DNA of 64,000 bases from Gigaspora margarita. Taxonomy: Eukaryota > Glomeromycota > Glomeromycetes > Diversisporales > Gigasporaceae. The notes beneath the pieces are model-generated. The model was given only the letters and a program-made list of their open reading frames with translations, did not search any database and was not told where the DNA came from. Within the stretch, counting starts at the first letter, position 1; each line of letters opens with the position of its first letter. The stretch is taken from positions 34,207 to 98,206 of the forward strand of contig WTPW01000015.1 of NCBI GenBank assembly GCA_009809945.1, given 5' to 3'. The position numbers were made by a program, and so were the translations under genes. Positions 59,189 to 64,000 of this stretch are shown here, piece by piece.

Positions 59189-59888
59189 AATGAGTAACGA
59201 TATACAATCAATAAAATAATATGTTGCTTCTATTCACTACCTGCATCCTCATATGCTACTAACAATTCTCGTTATCAATTTTTTACACTATAAAATATTG
59301 ATATTTTAGATTATAGGATGCAAATCACTAACTCTTCCCAATGATCACTTGTACCAAAATTTTCTTAAACAAAAAATCAATTTACTTAAAAATTTATTAA
59401 ATAAATAGGCTCTTTACAACTATATAAACTTGTTCTAAATACAAAGTTACATATAGCTATCAAATTTTATACTATTTTAACTGTTTCTTGTTAAAATAAA
59501 TTAAATTTTAAATAAATAAATATTCCGTTTAATTTTGCAATTTGGACAAGGAAACTTGTCTTGCTCCTTAAGACAAAGTTGTTCACCTCTTTTCTGGCTT
59601 CATTTCAATATATAATACACCCAAAACGGATATAAACTGACGATTTTACAATCAAAATATCCTAAACTCCTTTTTAACTTTTAAACTTTTAAATTTTGTT
59701 CTTTTTGCTTTGACTCCAACAAATTCTAGGCTCTAACCACGTTTTAAATTATCAAATATTAGTGGTTTTCCTACAAATTATTTAATTTGTATAATTTTCC
59801 TTATTTGAACTAATTAAGTTTACACAAAATAAACAATTACAAATTTGTACTTATTTTAATTTACACAAATCTTGTGTAAATTTTGCTA
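59189..59888. other. AT-rich intergenic DNA
   Basis: No gene or repeat recognised. Confidence 0.5.
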
Positions 59889-59896
59889 CTATTTAT

Positions 59897-60670
59897 TAGT
59901 GTTTTAAGCTGGCTGAATCAGCTGCGGCTAAGCCGGCTTAGCCAGCTAAGCTAGCCAATATAATGTGGTCGGCTGGCTAATACGACTAAGGTCACCTCTA
60001 GTGATATGAATCGAAAATCGAATTAATCGATTAGTTGATTGAGTTGGCAACTAATCGATTTACTATTATAAACACGATTCAACTAATCAATTAATCGATT
60101 ACCAACTAATTGATCATTGATTAACTGATTATTCGATTATCAGTTATTCGATTCTGATTAATCGATTAGTCGTCTATATGCTGATATGTATATATACGTA
60201 TACTAGCTGTTATGCACCTATTTAAATTCATGAACTATCGAAAGCACTTAAAAAATAGCTGTTTAAGCAGTTTACGGTACTACCAGATGCTTAACTAATT
60301 GACCAATCAGTTAATTATTTGATTAATCAATTAATCGATTAGTTGATGTAATCAACTATAATCAACTTTTTATAGCCACCAATTGATTACACACTAATTT
60401 GCATTTTCATAAAATTATCAAACATACTATTTAATTAAAGCAATTCAGCAATTTATACTAAACTGCATATTTTATTTATATTATTTAAAAATTATAGTTG
60501 ATTACCTGTGTATTTTGGATATAGAATAAATTATTATCGTAATATAACTGATAAAGTATGATACATTATTAGTTCTGAATTATTCCGAAAGTATATTAGC
60601 CAGCCGCTTAGCCGATATTTTGGTCAACTGGCTTAGCCAGCTGACCAAAATCATGCGGCTTAAATCACTA
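59897..60670. mobile_element. 774-bp non-autonomous hAT, perfect 8-bp duplication
   Basis: Flanked by CTATTTAT (59889-59896, 60671-60678). Ends TAGTGTTTTAAGCTGGC and, reversed, TAGTGATTTAAGCCGCA. GC-rich subterminal motifs GGCTTAGCCAGCT/AGCCGGCTTAGCC at both ends (59911-59965, 60598-60660). The interior 60010-60380 is dense in AATCGATTAGTTGATT motifs and may be a second, nested unit (a possible start CTAGTGATATGAATCG near 59998). Confidence 0.9.
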
Positions 60671-60706
60671 CTATTTATATTATAGTTACACATACTACCT
60701 TTGTAT

Positions 60707-60815
60707 TACAAGCCATACTAGCCACAAGCCATACTAGCCACAAGCCATACTAGCTACAAGTCACACTAGCCACAAGCTACACTAGCCACAAGCTACACTA
60801 GCCACAGCTACAATA
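60707..60815 (+). repeat. 17-bp satellite (CACAAGCCATACTAGC)
   Basis: Six to seven units with C/T variants, ending just upstream of the next coding region. Confidence 0.9.
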
Positions 60816-61696
60816 TAGTTACACCAACTGTGCAATATTACACAAACCAAAAGTTACCAATCCGAAAAGCTCTTGTTAATCTTATTATTTTTCAATATGC
60901 CACCTACTATTGAAAATGAACCTGATACAATAGATCTTGACAACTTTTTTATACAATGCCCTAATCGGTTTGGAATTTTTATTTATGAAAGCAATCCAAG
61001 CACAGCTAGACCAACTCTATCTAATGCTAAACCAACTGCTTGCTTTTTCAAAAATTTACGATCCAATCAAATTGCAACTCATTTCTTCCAAGCCCCTACT
61101 ATGACTGCTACTATTAGATGCCTCTGTAACAAATTTCATACCAAATTTGTTTCTACTAAAAACAATACCTATTCTCTTAATTCTGATCTTATACCAATCA
61201 CTTCCAACAATCAAACCAAAAAACTTCTTAGCTGAACTCTCGAAACCACTGAATTTATTTCTTTTTCTCCTACTAATGATACTTCCTCATCTTCTAGTTT
61301 CTATACTCATAAATGCTATAAATGTAATCTTCAAGTTTACTGTCAAAAAAAAACAAAATAACAAGTATTATCTTTATCAAGATACTATTTTTCATGCAGA
61401 CCAAATTTATCATAAACAATGCTTCAATCTTTTAATTCAACCCCAACAATCTAATCCACTTACTACTACACTCCAACCACTAACACCTACTTATTCTCCT
61501 GCAACTTCCTCGATGATAGAAATTGATCCTCCTTCTCTTTCCTCTCATTCAACAACTACTACTCAACAACAACCACAAGTACAAATACAACAAGAATATC
61601 AACAAAAATCTCCCCAACCAGAAATACAACTTTCTCAACATGAACAACAACAACAAATACAATTTTTCTAACAAGAAGAACAAAACAAGCAAATAG

Positions 61697-61750
61697 AACA
61701 ACAACAACAACAACAACAACAATAACAACAACAACAACAACAACAACAAT

Positions 61751-61787
<37 letters not shown>

Positions 61788-61797
61788 GCAACAACAA
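61697..61797 (+). repeat. (CAA)n microsatellite
   Basis: About thirty CAA units with a few TAA and CAG variants, within the Gln-rich segment of the unrecognised gene. Confidence 0.95.
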
Positions 61798-63479
61798 AAT
61801 AATTCTTCAGGCCTGGATTGGTTTCAACTCTATCCTGTCACACCTGATATAGAGCCATATACTAGACTTAATATATTATTTTCTTAGCAAATTCTTGATT
61901 TTATTAAACCTTTTCTTATTAATTTTAAACCTGGTCAAGTTAACAAACCAGCAACTAATACTTAACGTGCTTCTAAATATACCTTTAACTATTTACTCAA
62001 ACAAATGGCTAGCCAACAACCTAAATTTCTTACTAATCTAATCTATCAACATAACCCTTCAATTGATAGATCAATTACTATACCTTTTGAAATACTTTTT
62101 TNTACTTTTAAANANATNTTGCTTCAATTCACAACAATACTCTTTACTAAACTTAACTATCCTAAAATATTTACTCTTTATCAATCTATCCTACCCTATA
62201 CTACCAATAATCGTAACAATATTGCTCTAAACCTAGCCAGATTACATCTTTTTCTTCAAAACAACTATCAAACTATTAACAGAAATAAATTTATTGAAGA
62301 TATACATATTCATCCACTTAGTCTTAAAACCAACTTCTTTATTAGTGAAGATAGTTCTAATACTCCTCTACTTAAACTCCAAAATGACAACAAATTTAAT
62401 ATTAATATTTCACTTAATATACCTAAACAAGAATTTCTTGAAACCTTCTGTATCCCTACTCTAAAACCCTACAAATCTAATTTTGATCTTTGGTTTAAAT
62501 CATTCTATAACCAATATAAACGACAATTTAAAGAAATAGATAAACAATATTAATTGAAAACCTACAATTATATCAAACGACAAATTTTTTTTCAAGTAGC
62601 TACTGCTTGCAAAAGATTACTTCTTAAATCCTTTGAAATCCTATCAATCTCCTCACTTTATAAACGCTCTCAACTTTGCACTAAAGCAGCTTTATTTCAT
62701 ATTCATACATGTACTCATAGTATCAAAGAACCATGTACTACTCTACCCAATGATACAGAACATAATTTTCAAAATCTCTCTAATTTCTTTTTTCAACAAT
62801 CCTATATCAAATTCCCAGTTACTCAAACTAATAATCAAACATGGATTAAGCCTAAGAGAGACTTCTCTATATTTGATCAGGACAATAAAAACACAGCATC
62901 ATTTCATAATACTACACCTACAAATCTTTTTCACAAACTTTCTTGTGATACTAAAGAAGAATTTATGAAGTTTAACAATACTGAAACCAAAAACAAGCGC
63001 AAAGCATACTATTTTTACAAATATTTTAAAGCATATCTTACTGCTGTTGCAAAAAATGATGAAATCATTCAATTAAGTGAGCAACAAGCAATTCAAAAAC
63101 TTATTTCTACACCTATTAATACCTATTTCCTTGCTTGTGATATCACTTACTACTATATAGAAACAAGAAAAATTTACCTACTCTCAAATTCTCCAATATT
63201 ACAAATCAACTGCTCTTCCTAAAGCAGAAAAAATTATTAAAGACAAATTCAAATTAATTTTACAACTCTTCAAATATTAGATGCTACTCTTTTTTTCAAT
63301 CCTAACATAGTAGTTAATACTAATATTGAACCAGATTCTGAACAATCAGACAATTCATTCCTTCCCAAACAAACTTATGCTAATATTCTTAACTCTCAAA
63401 CTAACCAAACCTTATCCTATAATCCTTTTTAAATTTGTCTTCTATAGAAAACATAAATGCAGCCACCACTTCTAGAATT

Positions 63480-63665
63480 ATAATGTCCTCCATTGATAAT
63501 GGGCCATTTCTAGAAGAGAATGATATAAGTAGATAGGTGGATAAGTCTATTTACGCGGAGGACCAAGTATATGATGGCCAGACCCAACGTACAGGGCAGG
63601 CTATAGTACCCTTTGCAGCTGTGAGAACTGAGTTTAAAACGGCGAGCGTTTCTATAGAAGACAAC
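63480..63665. other. GC-richer patch within the unrecognised gene
   Basis: The block GATGGCCAGACCCAACGTAC through AAAACGGCGAGCGTTTC differs in composition from the coding sequence on both sides. It may be a small insertion or relic. Ends not determined. Confidence 0.35.
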
Positions 63666-64000
63666 TACAATACTTCAGATATCATATCTCTATCTCATTT
63701 TAAGTACAACTCTCTTTTAATACCTTTTTACTATCAACTAATACCAACTCCAACAACTATCTAATACCAGAAACTTATGATAAATCTCTACTCATAAAAG
63801 ATTTTGATAATGAAAAAATTGAAATACCTACAAACTTCTTAAATGATAGCTATAATAACCCTAATTTAAGCTCTCTTGAAATATATGACCCAACAGCATG
63901 TTACAATAAATTTCTCTATTATTACAAACTACAAACTCTACCTTCTCCACAAACTGTAGACTCTTTTTTGGAATATATACTAGAATTCTACCCTATGTTT

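Larger units (their letters stand above)
60840..64000 (+). pseudogene. Unrecognised element-like gene, broken, runs off the window
   Basis: Plus-strand coding pieces share one style (N, T, Q and F rich, CTT/CTA-rich codons). The probable first ATG is at 60897 (PPTIENEPDTIDLDNFF). Next come a Cys-rich piece (CYKCNLQVYC ... HADQIYHKQCF, zinc-binding-like), a Gln-rich CAA tract, a helical region (62005-62553; ALNLARLHLFLQNNYQ), another piece (62554-63222), PKQTYANILNSQ near 63365 and a C-terminal YNKFLYYYKLQTLPSPQTVD. The PKQTYANIL-type motif resembles the start of some non-LTR ORF1 proteins. The last piece resembles the N-terminal helix of tyrosine recombinases. Neither is firm. Several breaks; ambiguous bases near 62102-62118. 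Confidence 0.35.

Noticed and set aside
61549-61797. Poly-leucine minus-strand frame
   Set aside because: Shadow of the CAA tract on the coding strand.

Overview
The window looks like transposon-packed intergenic DNA from a large, very AT-rich eukaryotic genome. An arbuscular mycorrhizal fungus (Glomeromycotina; Rhizophagus/Gigaspora type) is my best guess. The reasons are the base composition, the kinds of hAT, MULE and high-copy orphan proteins present, and the density of TIR elements. This is inference, not a database match. I see no intact host gene, no rRNA or convincing tRNA gene, and no CRISPR. A 682-base assembly gap lies at 51467-52148.

Layout. 1-2.0 kb is one copy of a dispersed repeat family seen again near 11.2-11.7, 39.6-42.0 and 52.2-53.0 kb. 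2.0-12.3 kb is AT-rich non-coding DNA with MITEs and a 2.5 kb palindrome carrying a later insertion. 12.3-23.3 kb is a broken minus-strand fossil of a virus-like or linear-plasmid-like element (B-family DNA polymerase-like, Nudix-like and zinc-ribbon pieces), riddled with DNA transposons nested up to four deep. 23.9-26.9 kb is a decayed MULE transposase gene with SWIM finger, itself hit by a small hAT element. 26.9-32 kb holds two broken minus-strand LTR-retroelement fossils and satellites. 32-33.4 kb has two sister TIR elements inside a 9-bp satellite.

35.4-45.7 kb is a 10.3 kb hAT element with terminal repeats, a near-perfect 8-bp target duplication and a decayed transposase gene; it hosts several later insertions. 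47.4-57.0 kb is a decayed minus-strand orphan gene split by a 6.8 kb hAT-like insertion (48922-55688), which contains another hAT-like unit (49801-55223), which contains palindromes. 57.5-60.8 kb has more MITEs and a 17-bp satellite. 60.8-64 kb is a plus-strand, unrecognised, broken element-like gene that runs off the window.

How it fits together. For many insertions a related sequence or the palindrome partner gives the empty site, so target duplications can be read directly: TA, 8 bp (hAT) or 9 bp (MULE). The 10.3 kb hAT and the 539-bp element inside the MULE gene share ends and form a likely master/derivative pair. Two patterns cut across families: a palindromic core just inside the ends of one family that keeps its symmetry by compensatory change, and a TGATTGGYY (CCAAT-box-like) block in about seven otherwise unrelated TIR elements.
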